Of a stretch of 64,000 nucleotides of DNA, positions 47,222 through 61,500 are shown piece after piece. Under the pieces are notes generated by a model. That model did no database searches, was not told where the DNA came from, and saw nothing but the letters and a program-made list of their open reading frames with translations. The translations under genes were made by a program, and so were the position numbers. The DNA is from Nymphaea colorata (Eukaryota > Streptophyta > Magnoliopsida > Nymphaeales > Nymphaeaceae). The number at the start of each line of letters is the position of its first letter. The first letter of the stretch is position 1. The stretch is taken from contig NC_045138.2 in NCBI RefSeq assembly GCF_008831285.2, positions 41,843,115 through 41,907,114 of the forward strand, given 5' to 3'.

Positions 47222-48170
47222 CATCTTCATCTCCCCATGGCCAAAGGAGATAACACTCAACCTCTTTTTAGAGACAACAGGCTATGCTTAAGTGCACCGG
47301 GAGCGTAAGAAGATGAGATGATATTTTATTTTATGATTAAATCATGTTCTTTCAAGTATTCTTGTTGTTGTTATTTTTCATTAATATGTTCTTATTATTA
47401 TGCTATCCCTTTTTCTTGAACATAGTTTTGTTGATTTTTTCATTTTCTCTTCTCATCTTCATCTCCTCATGGCCAAAAGAGATAGCACTCAACCTCTTTT
47501 TAGAGACAAGAGGCTATGCTCAAGTGCACCGAGAGCATGAGAAGATGAGATGATATTTTATTTTATGATCAAATCATGCTCTTTCAAGTATTCTTGTTGT
47601 TGTTGTTCTCTCCCTTCATGAATATATTCTTGTTGTTATTGTTATTTCCTTTCTTCAATATAGTCTTGTTCTTGTTATTTACTTTTCTCTCTTCCTCCTC
47701 TCCCCATGGTCAAAAGAGATAGCAGTCAATCTCTTTTTAGAGACAAGAGGTTATGCTTAAGTGCATTGGGAGCATGGAATGATGAGATGATCTTTCATTT
47801 CGTGATTGAATCATGCTTTCTCTTTTATTAAATATGGTATTGTTTTTCTTTCTATAATTTCTTATCATCTTCATCTCCCTATGAGTAAAAGAGGTAGCAC
47901 TTAATCTCTTTTTAGAGACAAGAGGCTATGCTCAAGTGCACTGGGAGCATAGAAAGATGATATGATCTTTCATTTTAATCATGTTCTTTCTTTTCATTAA
48001 TACATTCTTGTTGTTCTTTTGCTTCCTCTTATTTTCCTCTATTCTTTATTTCCCCATGACCAAAGGAGATAGCTCTCAATCTCTATTTTAGAGTCAAGAG
48101 GCTATACTCAAGTGCATTGGGAACATGAGAAGATGAGGTGACATCATTTCATAGTTACATCATGTCCTCC
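47222..48170. repeat. Long-period tandem array, 5 units of about 170-240 bp
   Basis: Each unit carries CATCTTCATCTCCCCATGG, then CTTTTTAGAGACAAGAGGC, then an AAGTGCA word and an AGATGAGATGAT word. Starts are near 47222, 47454, 47691, 47866 and 48041. Spacing varies because T-rich spacers differ in length. It lies downstream of the LTR TATA box. Confidence 0.85.
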
Positions 48171-50113
48171 CTCCTAATTGAACCTTGCACTTTCCATAAT
48201 CATCTTTCTCTCTTTCATTCCTTGAATGTTGTCTATATATTATCCATGCATAGTTGTTTGGTTTGCTACTTATATGTGAATGTATGGTGGGAATGAGAGT
48301 GTGGTTTGGGGACTCTTTATTTTTATATTAATTTTTGAGGTTGGGACTTGTCCAACCCGGGATATACCCTCACGAAAATATACATGTTAATATGCATTTG
48401 CATGTCATTTTATGTTAGTTTCCTTCTTAATCATCTCATTAGGAACCTTAACGAGTGTCTCGTTATGTTGCTTGTTTTCTTCCATACCCAACGGTGGAAG
48501 AAATATATCCCTTACAACAAACTAAATAATAACATTTTATGCTTATATAAATCATATTTTCTAAAACATTTTCAAAAGGAACCTTCTAACATGGCCTTAG
48601 GAACTTAGCTTAGATTCTTGCATGAGTCCAAGCTCCCCTCCGGCCCACATTAAACTTAAAGTTGGTAATTTTAAGTTGTTCCTTGATTTCTAATCTTGTG
48701 AAGGTATGGATGTATACACATGTTATATACATCTATGCCAACATGATAACCCCCATCTTTCTCTCTCTATGCTTTTACTTTCCATTTTATAAATTTTTAT
48801 ATGTGCATGAATACGTATGTACATGTGCTCCATTTCCTCTCTTTCAAATATTTATTCCTATTTTCATGACAAATATCTTCTCTTATAAAATGTCTCATAC
48901 CCATATATATGTGTGATATCTTTCTTTTCCTCTAAAATCTCTCATTCTCTTCAAATCAATACAACTTTTTTTCTTAAGCTTTCATATATGTGTATATGTG
49001 ATGGTATGTACACATGTATGCTTGTCTTTCTCTATCTCTCTCTCTTTCTTTTCATAAGAGTGTTTTATCTCTTGTATTCTTTTTAACATTCTCCTCTCAC
49101 GAACTTTCTATTTACCAACTTCATTAAGACCACAAACCAAGTAATGACCCAATATTGGAATCATGCTTGATGGTCTACAATCCCTATCCATTTTCAACAA
49201 CTTTTCCTTCTTATATACAATAATTATAACAACGAAATCCTAGATGTATGTTGTGGTAGGAACGACTTTAGATGAATGTTGTGGTAGGAATGTTTTACAT
49301 TCTTTCAATCATATATGATAAATGCATCCATGCATTCTCACCCACTTTATTTCACTTATGATCACAAGCATCTTTTCAAAAGAACTTAAGCAAGAAGGAA
49401 TGGAGCTCTAGCTAGGTGGTAACCGAATTAGAGCAAAATCTCAAACCTACTTAAAGTCTTAAGAGAACACTAAAGTGATTTCAAAATGATTTCCCAAGTT
49501 TTTCAAATAATATTTACTAGTTACACTTTTTCCTCAAATCATTTCACATTTTCAAGCAACTCTTCAAGAACCTTTTCAAAAGTTTGAAACTTCAAACTTT
49601 CAATATTTTCTACACCGCATATAGAATCAAAAAGATGTTTAAGTTAAAACGAAATGCATCAATGATAAACATAGCCCTTGAGTTGATTACCCCCGATAAA
49701 GGCGCCAGGAACGGTCGATCCTCGTACCGACGGGCGAGTCCCTTTCTTTCCTCTTTCAAAACAAAAACCTCATTTTTCTGGAGCACTCCAAAACCAATGA
49801 AAATTTTGAGATGCAAACATGAGAACACTTGAAGTTAGATGAGAGGCAATACACCTAACAAGTCATATAGTTGAGACATGGTAGGTGTGTCAATCAGATA
49901 GATGTTAGTACAATAAGAACAATCAATGATATTGTATCAAATTCTTGCATAGAGAGGGCCAGAAGTCAATTGGTGGACATGGCAAAACAAAAAATGATTC
50001 ATGAAACCTATAGAAAGATTGAATGTGATAGAAGGCAACAAAGGGGCTGCTCATGAATTTTCTCACCTAGGCAGTTGGTCGACGAGGACATCAACAATTT
50101 GATGGTGGGAGAA

Positions 50114-50747
50114 TGTCGTATACTAATTATGCTTGGCCTGACCAAGCAAGCAAGATGGGATACTCATGCAGCCATCTTTGGCATTGCTTGGGACACAAGT
50201 GCAATTCAATCAAACACTCAGTCAAGCAAAAAACAATGTACTTCGGATGTGACCCTATTTGTAAGTTCTCGAGCATAGCGTTAGGCTGCACAAGGGGTGT
50301 GCATGAGTTAGGGTTTAATTCTCCTGGTGGATGCATAGGCTGCATCCACAATTGCATATGTTGGTGCATGGGCAAGGAAGTGAAAGATCACCATTAAGTA
50401 AAGTGATGGTTGGCCGCTTGGTTAATGACATCTACTTATCAACTGGCTTCAGCGGGGGACTATCTCCCAAAGAAAGTCTTTTACTACCTAGATTTCATAT
50501 GTAGTAGATAGGCACTCAGAAGAATGATAGTGTTCTGACGGGGCCTCATGGTCATAGCTTGCCAATGGCATATTATGGGATAAATCATAGGTAATGGTTT
50601 GCCGAGTGCCTAGCACTCATCATCTCAACCACGGTTCAATTGAAGAATGTCATCGCGACCTTTAAGGTTTAGCTAGGTTGGCCAAGGGCTTGTGGCAACC
50701 TTCAATGCCATGTGAACCAAGATGACTTGAAAAGTTGGTCCGTGACA
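50114..50747 (+). repeat. Right LTR of element C
   Basis: Starts TGTCGTATACTAATTATGC and ends GGTCCGTGACA. Similarity to the left LTR looks to be in the 70-80% range by eye, so the insertion is old. Confidence 0.65.
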
Positions 50748-51064
50748 GTAATGTTTCAATACATTTAATCTAACACATGTCTTTGATAAATAAGATTTAT
50801 TAATATATTCAACAAGCTCAATTAAACTAAAAACACAAAAGGTTATGCTATTGCATCAATATATTTATACAAAAAATAGGAAGAGTGAGGTTAACATCTC
50901 TTTTCAAAACAAACCTACCCACCTTTTTCAACGTCCTTTCCTTTTTCTAACCACTATCTCTTATCTCTTTTTATTTAATTGTGAATATCAGCACTACATT
51001 TACACAGTGGCAATATGTGAATATGAATAAAATGGTAAGAAGAAATATTTGTCCAAATACATTA

Positions 51065-51237
51065 AAATAGTCAATAGTTTTTCATCTCATCTATCATCTT
51101 TATCTCCCTCATGGATGTTGGGTCAGATCCAGCCTCAACGGAGGACTCAACCCTCCTCACTTCTTTCATTTCAATAAAATAAAATAAATTTTTCTAAAGT
51201 GCTCCAAAGACCAATAGAATTTTTGAGGATGCAAACA
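51065..51237 (+). repeat. 3'-end fragment of LTR family L (copy C)
   Basis: Contains CATCTTTATCTCCCTCATGG and ends GCTCCAAAGACCAATAGAAT... GATGCAAACA. This parallels the final part of LTR B (GCACTCCAAAACCAATGAAA... GATGCAAACA). The rest of the LTR is missing. The part from 50748 to here shows no recognisable feature. Confidence 0.6.
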
Positions 51238-51299
51238 ATTATATACTACATTAACTTCTGTTGTGGCATAAAATATAATAAAGTCAAATTCTTTAGTAT

Positions 51300-53930
51300 T
51301 TTCTTCCATAGGTTTGTATTATGTATTATGTAATTCTTCAAATTTGAGGTCTTATAATGTATTCAACCTAATTGAACCATCTTCCAAGAATTTAGTTTTA
51401 TTTGTTTCTACAATATGTGGCAAGTGAGATGGACAGTTAATTTTGTATCCATTCGATCTTTCTAGATAACCAATGAAAAAAACCCTAGTTGTTCTACAAT
51501 CAAAGGCATTTATGTGGGGTTTATATAGTATAGCTTTAGTAATGCATCTTTAGTAGAGACTTATTGAGGTAGGGAAGGTCTCTTGTCTACAACTTATACA
51601 AAGTTTCAGATACAGCTTCATTAAGAACCTTATTTAGACTATGTATTACTACCTGAAGAGCTTCTCTCCACAGATGAATATGAATAGTAGAAAAAATGAA
51701 CATAAGTCTAACCATTTGTTTAAGCATATGTTTTCTCCTTTCTATTACGCTAATTTGATAGACACTACCAAACATAGTATATTGAGGTATGATTGTCTGT
51801 TTCTTTTAGAAATTATACTAGTGGTTATTCCATTTCTCCAATATCAGTAAATCTACTATAATATTCACTACCTCTATCTTTCATTGGTTTGTTTCTCTAC
51901 TTCTTTTTTAAACTCTTTAAAAACTTGACGTATGGCTGATTTCTCACAGATTAAGTTGTGATACATATATCATGAATAGTCATTAACAAAAGTGACAAAA
52001 TATTTTTCATTAGTATAATAGGAAGTAAAGGGTCCACTTACTTCCGTATGGATTATCGCTAGTCTCTTATTACTTTACTAGTGGTTATTCCATTTCTCCA
52101 ATATCAGTAAATCTACTATAATATTCACGGCCTCTATCTGATATAACTATTTTGATTACTTCATTGGTTTGTTTCTCTACTTCTTTCTTAAACTCTTTAA
52201 AAACTTGACGTATGGCTGATTTCTCACAGATTAAGTTGTGATACATATATCATGAATAGTCATCAACAAAAGGGACAAAATACTTTTCATTAGTATAATA
52301 GGAAGTAAAGGGTCCACTTACTTCCGTATGGATTATCGCTAGTCTCCTATTAATTTTTATAGCATCTTCTTTATATGTATTGGTTTGATTTGCCTTTATA
52401 CAATCAACAAATGGAACATTATCCATAAAATCTATAGAGTTTAAAATCTATTTATTTACAAGTATATTTATTTTATTTTAAGAGGGATGACCTAGTTTGC
52501 AGTGCCAGAGCAGCTAAGAGTCGTCATTTATGATACCACGTTTATGGCCAATTAATGCAAATTCAGAACCAATGTTTCTTTGGTTTTTATGTTTAATTTA
52601 TACAAATTATCACACAAAAGACCAAAACCAACTTCAGCAAAATCTATATATATATATATATATATATTCATTTTGGTTTTTACAACGTTCAATCAAAATC
52701 CAAGTCTGTCTAATTTTGATATAGATATGAGGTTTCTATCATATGATGACACAAAAAGTACATCATAAATATCCCAAATGAAACAAGTATCAAGTATCAC
52801 TTGGCAAGTCCCAACAACCTTACACATGAACGCATCTTGTTCCTTAAAAAGATGCTTCTTTCATGTGTTGTTGGTTCTCTTCTACTCCGAAAGTCTTGCA
52901 AAGCATTAGCAATATGTATTGTATCACTTGAATCGATTTACCAGCTATTTACAGGAACATGTAATAAATTACATTCATGAGAAACAAATGACAAATTATT
53001 GTTTTTTTTCTAACCATTTCTTTTATTTCATGCAATATGTCTTTCTATGTCCCTTCTTCTTACAAAAGAAGCACTTTATGGGAGCCAAACTTGATTGCTT
53101 TGTTTGAGAAGTATCTTCTCTGATGAGCTTCCTTTTGACACCATTTTCATAAGCTTCTTTCTGGGTCCATACTTGTTAGAGTCCTAGTGAGAACCTCTGT
53201 ATGTGCTATGTACCTTTTCACCCTAAAGTCTATCCTCTTCCTCAACACATTCGGACATGAGTTCATTAACCATCCATTGAGTAACATGTGTGTTGTAGGA
53301 TATCTTAAACGGCACATACTCTATCAGTAAAGATGCCTAAATGAAATGCACCAAAAAAGAGTCATATTGTCAACTTCATGTCATTCAGCTGTGTCGCTAT
53401 GTTCCTTATTTCCATAATATGCTGACAAATAATACTCCTTCTAGTGTACTTCATGGATATCAATTTAAACATCAAGGTATTGGCTCTAGCTTTACTAAAG
53501 CTAACAAATTGCACCTCAATGGCGTCAACAAACTTTTTCATGGTTCTACATTGTGGAAATACACCTTGTATGCTCTTTGCGACTATAGATTGCAGAAACA
53601 GCAAATGGTGTTAATTAGAGAGCTTTCACTGTTTAAAAAACATATTTTCCTCATGTGTACTCTGTAGTGTAAGAGTTGCAAACTCCTTTCGCAATGCCAT
53701 ATCTAAAACCATATACCATAAAGTGAATGTTACAATTTCTTTCAATTCATTGAAATTTGATCCATCAAGAAGAGGGATACAACTAGAGTCATGCATAAAA
53801 ACAGAACTAGGCACTCCAAAAGAATAAAAGACATTTACAAATTGACATGCATTACATGAAACATTGAATGAAAATAGTAAAGTGCAAGGCCCTTTAATGT
53901 TCACAATTTCAAGGCAAATATAATGGGTCA
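51300..53930 (-). pseudogene. Eroded Ty1/copia gag-pol, copy 3 (different family)
   Basis: Minus-strand order: gag start (53626-53931) with LDGSNFNELKEIVTFTLWYM; UBN2-type gag body (53362-53604, FVDAIEVQFVSFSKA, HIMEIRNIATQL); zinc knuckle CFFCKKKGHRKTYC at 53032-53073; GAG-pre-integrase LWHCKLGHPS near 52500; integrase with ERRKHMLKQMVR and LWREALQ (51587-51775); and the integrase C-terminal FFIGYLERSNGYK piece near 51470. There is no reverse transcriptase. Stops, frameshifts and an internal duplication mark it as old. Protein motifs differ from copies 1 and 2, so it is another copia lineage. LTRs were not found. Confidence 0.75.
51817..52350. repeat. Tandem duplication inside copia copy 3
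   Basis: The stretch from TACTAGTGGTTATTCC to ATTATCGCTAGTCTC occurs at about 51817-52070 and again at 52077-52350 with few changes. The second copy has about 20 extra bases (GATATAACTATTTTGATTAC). It duplicates part of the integrase core and postdates the element's death or accompanied it. Confidence 0.92.
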
Positions 53931-55653
<1,723 letters not shown>

Positions 55654-56042
55654 GAAATAATCTGGCCTTCCGGATGCTCATGCTTCTCAATTCATGCAGC
55701 CTGATACAATATGACTAGAGAAATCCATGTCCTATAAAGATAAAAGTGACCACATACTTCGGGCTCACTTCGCCAATTGGTGTACAAAAGACATGCTGTA
55801 TTATTTGAGGATTTTTCTTTTGGGTTACGGGTTGAGAGCTCATCCTGATGCCCCGCTGTTTAAAAAGAAAGTTGCAGTATAGGGCCTCTTTTTGGGTCTT
55901 TTGCTGCAGAGGCTGTCACTTCCCCTCTGTTCATATGGAAGCCCGTTAAAACAATGAGCAATAGTTTTTCTTTTTCTTGTTAAAGAAAAAAAGTCAAGCG
56001 TCCGAATGCCTGAACATTGTAGCCCAGCGTGGGGAGGCACAC

Positions 56043-56087
<45 letters not shown>

Positions 56088-56135
56088 CGAGGATTTCTTT
56101 GATTTTGCTTTTTAGACATATAACCAAATCTCCTA

Positions 56136-56293
56136 AATCAGCCATCTGCTGTAGTTAAATTTTTAAAATCTGATGCTAAAGGTCTTTAGCTATGGTTAAT
56201 GACATAGCAACGGTTTGTGATGCTTTAGTGGCAATTTCATGATGATTTTAGTGACAGATTTCAAATATTTATTCATCCAGCAGCTCTTTGATT
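56136..56293. mobile_element. MITE relic (family M, copy 2)
   Basis: Imperfect inverted ends (AATCAGCCATCTGCTGTAG on the left, with CATCCAGCAGCTCTTTGATT as the opposing end) surround a core with CTATGGTTAATGAC, ACGGTTTGTGATGCTTTAG and GATTTTAGTGACAGATTT. The core matches the MITE at 24397-24550 in order and wording. Confidence 0.5.
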
Positions 56294-58593
56294 CCAATTT
56301 TCCTTTAAAGCAAATACTAACTTATCGAAAAAAAGTATTGACATGCTCACGGTAAGAAATTCAAGTAATATATATATATATATATATATATAAGAGAGAT
56401 AGAGAGAAAGGGAGAGAAGACGGGTTTCTTGTTTATAGTGAAAAAAATGTCAAACGAGTGCCCTCCACGTCTTCTGGATCCATCGCAAGCAAGCGGCGAT
56501 CCCCTTTATATAATTTTCCTCTGAAAGCCTTCTTTTTAACCTGAAATAAGTTTCTGAAAGCATCTTTTCAAATCCATATTTCCAATACATCAAACAGCCC
56601 TGGCCCCTAAGGCATTTCCCTTGAAAAATTCCTCAATCATAGAAATTATAGTCCCAATGGCTATTGGTATCAAGAGGTCTGCGGTCAATCATGAATCCCA
56701 CGATGCAGTTGATTTCCTCAATTAATGTGAAATGGTTAAGGGGATTGAGGACACAACAGAATGACAGCGAAAAATGTAGAGTTAAATGCCAACTGAATTG
56801 ATCAATTATGTTTTATATTGACTCATCATCAACCGCAAGTTGTTGACAAGTTGCCAATTAGACTGGACCCTCTTTCTTTAAAAAACATTAATTATATACA
56901 CAATCAATTGCTAAAAAATTATAAGAATTATTTTGGTATTCACGATTGTGGTTCCTGTTTTTTCTCTTTATGTTTAGCTTTTCTTTCTTTATTGGCTAAA
57001 CACAATGTTGTAATGAGGAGGATCTCAATCTGCAAAATGCATATTATTGGTGAATGAGAACACCACATATATAAATTATTGCTAAAAACACTATGAACCA
57101 TTGTTGTAATATAAAATATTTAAAAAAACTGTTTTTTAACGACGTCCGATAGGTTTAAATTCCCGTTATAATATCCAACATTTATTTTCAGTGCTTCCAC
57201 CTTTTCGAAAAAAAAAAAGCACTACGGAACTTAGACGTTGCAGTTTAAGACAACAACATGAGATTAGGTTTGGCAAGTAGCGTCCAAATTAACTTGAATT
57301 GAAGATGTCTTTTTTCTTTAATATGGAGAGTTTTTTTTTTTTAACTTGATCCCAGACATGTACCATGTCCTACTAAAACTACCCTTTGGTGTAAGACTTC
57401 AGGATACCTCCTATCTAATTACCCACTGACAGACAAATTGTCCCATTGAGGACTTTCCGAAAAAATTTTTCCACCCCTCTGGCTGGAAAAATTTTTTTGA
57501 AAATATATTTCCGGAATCACCTCCAACGGTCCAAAATTTTTTTCCATGTTTGATGGATTGGAAAAATTTTAAAAGATTTGAAATAAATTTCCTCTGCTAC
57601 AGTAAATTTCCTGCCCATCAAATGGCCAAACGAAGATTAAAGTAGAGGTGGCCAACGGCCATCTCCGCCCATCAAAAATGACAGATCAGGTTACTGAGTA
57701 GGCTACCAAGTTGAAAGTGGTTGGCACGGCCAGGCCCACAACTGCCTCCTGACAAGGCTGAACTGTTTATACTGTGCACATAGCTTTTCTGCCCGCTAAG
57801 ATTCATCATTCACCTGGACTTTCCAATACATCCACTCCCCCACTCATTCTCTTCCTCACCCTAAGGACAAAATGTTACCCGTCAGGCAAGCGGCAGGAGA
57901 TGGGGTGCATCTCCTATTCAATTTCTGCACACATTATTCTTCATCGTATACTCTTTACTGAAACGTTGATATAAAGTATAGGAATCCATCTCTCCCTCTC
58001 TCTTGTGGAGATATTTACATGATTATTGGCTCTAATCTTCTACTACTCTCTTGGTTTTCAACAAGAGAACCAGTTGCGCCCGGGCGTTGTGGTGATAGCA
58101 AATGATGGTACGTAAGACCGTCCACGGTTCGAGGACTGGCATGCAAGGAAGGAACAAAAGTAAGTGCAGACCGAATGCCTGAACGGAGCTTCTCTCCACT
58201 CATATGGAAAACATCGCAGCTATAGAAGGATTCCCTGTTTGGTTCCGGTCATTTGAGCACCTAATCCAAACACCACGCGGGATAGTTGAAAAGTCGTAAC
58301 CACTCATTTTATCTGAAAATCAAACACAGCAGAAAGAGTCTGAACCAGCCTATTCCAACCGGACATAAAGGACAGACACATTAGAAAAGCATGATAAATC
58401 TGTACCCTCGACGAAAAATTTTCGCTTCCAAAAAAATTTTGCCCCAACAGAGTACAGGATTGTTGCTAAACAATGTTAACCCGTCGTACATCAATGGTTA
58501 CTTGTTCCTCAGGCCCCATCATCTCAGTATCTCACAATTCAATCTTCCGAGAGAATATCTGCTTCTGTTCATATCTGAACTAACTTGCTCGTC
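56294..58593. other. Intergenic region downstream of PDIL2-3
   Basis: No gene recognised. At 57440-57640 repeated GGAAAAATTTT words in both orientations suggest a fold-back repeat. The last few hundred bases before 58594 should contain the 3' UTR of PDIL2-3. The frame at 58015-58203 (minus) has no domain. Confidence 0.4.
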
Positions 58594-61500
58594 TTACAGC
58601 TCATCTTTGCTTGATGTATCTTCACCCATGAGTTCTTCGAGAGAAAACTCATCTTCTTCGAGAACCTCACCATCCTTGCCATCCCAAGGTACTGTTTGTA
58701 CAATGACTGGAGCATTTTCTAAGGGCAAATTGCCTTTGCCACCACGACCAGCCTCCTTGACAAATTCTCTGGAAGTCGACATCATTCCAAGCACTTTGTC
58801 AAGCAGAAAAACAAAAAGATATAAATATGAAAGAGAGCGTTAAAAAAATGCTTTACTTACACTATATGTTCGAGCTCAAAAGCACTGCGCAAAGGAGCAT
58901 ATACAGCTTTCTTTACATTGAGAGCTACTAATGCAGGATAGCCATAACCACCAACACCGACCTCCGCCTCAAGAGCAGCCTGTTTGCCAGCAGCAACCCA
59001 AAGATAGCTGCAAGAATCCAAAGACTTACATGAACAAATCACCTGGCATCTGGCTTCATTGTAATATTGAAGTAATATCCTTTATGCTACCATTACTTCC
59101 TCAGGATCTTTGTAACCCATACACAACACGTTTATCTTGCATTGTCATATTTTTACATTCTAGAACATCCATGCAGTAAATGGTGGTTAAATGGCATACA
59201 TGTATCCAGGAATATCCATGATTAACCTTTGCCCCCTTCTATTCATCAAATTGAACTGGTTAATAAACGATAACTACTTGAGCATATCATGAACAAAAGT
59301 ATTCTCAAGATCCTAGATCAACCAGCATACCATAGAATTGGATCTCAAACTTGCCTGTATGCGTGCTTTTTGAACTTCTCTGCTACAGAAAGCAAGGTTT
59401 CTATGTATTTGTTCCTTCCCTCTGCCTTCGAATCCAAAATATCAGGCAGGAAAGCAACAAAGCATATAGCAGATGTTGCACACTTCTCTTCCATCACAGT
59501 CTAGCAGAGACGAATGGAATTTAAGTTTAGTTACTATAAATGTAATTTTATGCCTAAACGTGAAGCAGATGATAAAACTTGAAGCAGATGACAGAAGGCA
59601 CTCACCGGGCTAGTCAGCTCATTTACTTCAACTGGCTGAACAATAGTCTCAAGTTGCTCGATTGCAAATCTTTCTATTGCTGAAGCAGCCCTTTCACCCT
59701 CGTAAGGATAAGGGCTATCCTTGTCAGCACCAAACACCAAAATGGTGGGGAATCCTTGAACATTGTACCTGCTCATAAGGGACTGATGACCAGAGTGTAA
59801 GAGGATACTTGGCAATCTCCTTAAGAAAATATTAAGTTCAGACAGAAGAACTTTCTAGTTGCAAACATGATCCTGTCCATCCGTGAGAAGTTAGAACGTA
59901 ATGAGAAAGCATTTCAAATGATAAAAGCACCAGAAATGCATGAATGCCTAAACAGTTTGCACAAAATCAGTCACCGACGCCTTTGGCATTGTTGAATAGT
60001 ATCTTGCACAAATATATTTTTTACATCCATGAGCAGGTGTGTGCACTTGTGGGCAGGAGTAACAGATGTTTCCATGGTAAATAATCTGACATATCTGCAG
60101 ACATGAACTAGGACTTCCTTGATATGTCATTGTATCATTTTTCCATTTTACCCTTACCAGTTATCCATGAACAGAGGGTAGCAATACAAGGCCTTTATTG
60201 GGATCGCACAATTTCATATGACAAACTAGCTCAAGTAATTTAACCCAACCTTAGGAAATGACAGGCTAAGTCAAGATTCCAGATTCATGCTACTAACTGT
60301 TGGAGCAAACCAGGAGCATGTAAAAGAATGTTCCTTAGGGGAGGAAATATGCAAGACATTCAGCTGACAACAAAAAGACCAGACTTGGTTTCTGTCAAAG
60401 AACATGTCCTTTTACTGGATCCCACAATTTCACATTATAACAAAAAATTTCCATTGAAAGTAATAAAAAACAAACTAAGTCCAACCTTAGGAAATCGCAG
60501 ACGCAAACTAGGTCAACTGGCTAAAGGAGGTGGTAAATTAATAGATCTTTAGGGAGAAATACGCAGAAGCTACTAAAATATGTCTGTCCATGTGCATACA
60601 CGTAACATATATATGCATCTTATAGGTGTATTTTAAGTTCATGTACTTTTTTTTCCTTTTCATATTTGTGCCTTTTTTCCTGTTTTCTGTTTGGTCAGGG
60701 ACTCAGGATTGAGCATTGACCATTGGCTGGACGAGCCGTTTCCAACAGCTCTGCTTGCATTATCCATGCATCTTCTAAGCATATTCAATCATATCCAGAT
60801 TATTTTCCTCTCTTTCCAGTGGCATTGTGCACTTCATGGGATAACCCATTGTGCTCAAGCATTGAGAAGCCCTATGGAGTGTAAGCCTTGTGTTAGAACA
60901 TCTTGCAAGGATCGAGACCATGCAAAGAAATTGTGACATCTAAGGGCCCATTTGAGTCATACAAGGCTTTTGGTGGATGATATTAAATAAAAGAGCAAAT
61001 CGAGAAGATAAACCAATAATGAAAGGGTATTTAAGGAAGATGGAATCATAGTTGGCAAACCCGTGACCTAGCATCCCTCTTAGTAGAATGGGTGGAAGAA
61101 CTGGAGCCCCTAAAAAATCTATCCTGTTTGCATTCCCACATGCATTACCCTCATTGAATGATGAACAAATCAGAAGTGAAGAAACAGCAGTAGCAGATCA
61201 GCTGAAGATTGGTTCAGTGGGTCAGACGGTTGACTCAGCGACTCGTTATTCTTTAGGTCATAAGTTTTTAAAGTGCATTTTTTCTATATGAATAACATGT
61301 ATGAGAGTATTTGACTATTTGCACATATTTAGTAAAGTTTGTAATATTTCGAAATTCTAAAAATAACAACAGTATTTAGTCATACAAGACAAAAAAGAAC
61401 ATGTAATTAGTTGAGATCACAGCTGACTCAGCAATAACTCATGACCCAGTGAATGGATGATCCTAGCAGACTTTGGCGACTCACAACTTGGATCGGCGTG

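Larger units (their letters stand above)
46452..49820 (+). mobile_element. Solo LTR (LTR family L, copy B), 3369 bp, nested in element C
   Basis: Begins TGTAATCACCCCAAATTTTT and ends GATGCAAACA. It is flanked by the perfect 5-bp duplication TGAGA (46447-46451 and 49821-49825). Like copy A it has an AATCCAAA-rich zone near the start, a TATA box (46940), tandem arrays, and GTACCGACGGGCG about 90 bp before the end. No coding homology. The shared termini and layout show that A and B are one family, while A is 0.9 kb longer. Confidence 0.85.
45261..50747 (+). mobile_element. Old non-autonomous LTR element (C) carrying a nested solo LTR
   Basis: Two related terminal repeats (45261-45948 and 50114-50747) in direct orientation enclose an internal part that is only about 0.8 kb once the solo LTR at 46452-49820 and its duplication are removed. 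After the left LTR, TTGTGTTAGAGA resembles a decayed initiator-Met tRNA binding site. GGTGGGAGAA precedes the right LTR and could be the polypurine tract. The internal part has no gag or pol that I recognise (one frame ends KIECDRRQQRG). The flanks ATGTA and GTAAT do not form a clean duplication, so the ends may be off by some bases. Confidence 0.6.

Noticed and set aside
58015-58203. 62-residue minus-strand frame downstream of PDIL2-3
   Set aside because: No domain, no splice partners, and PDIL2-3 already ends with its KDEL stop at 58594.
60948-60970. TAA then GGGCCCATTTGAGTC, a Harbinger-like end in the PDIL2-3 intron
   Set aside because: No inverted partner found nearby. Too short to call alone.
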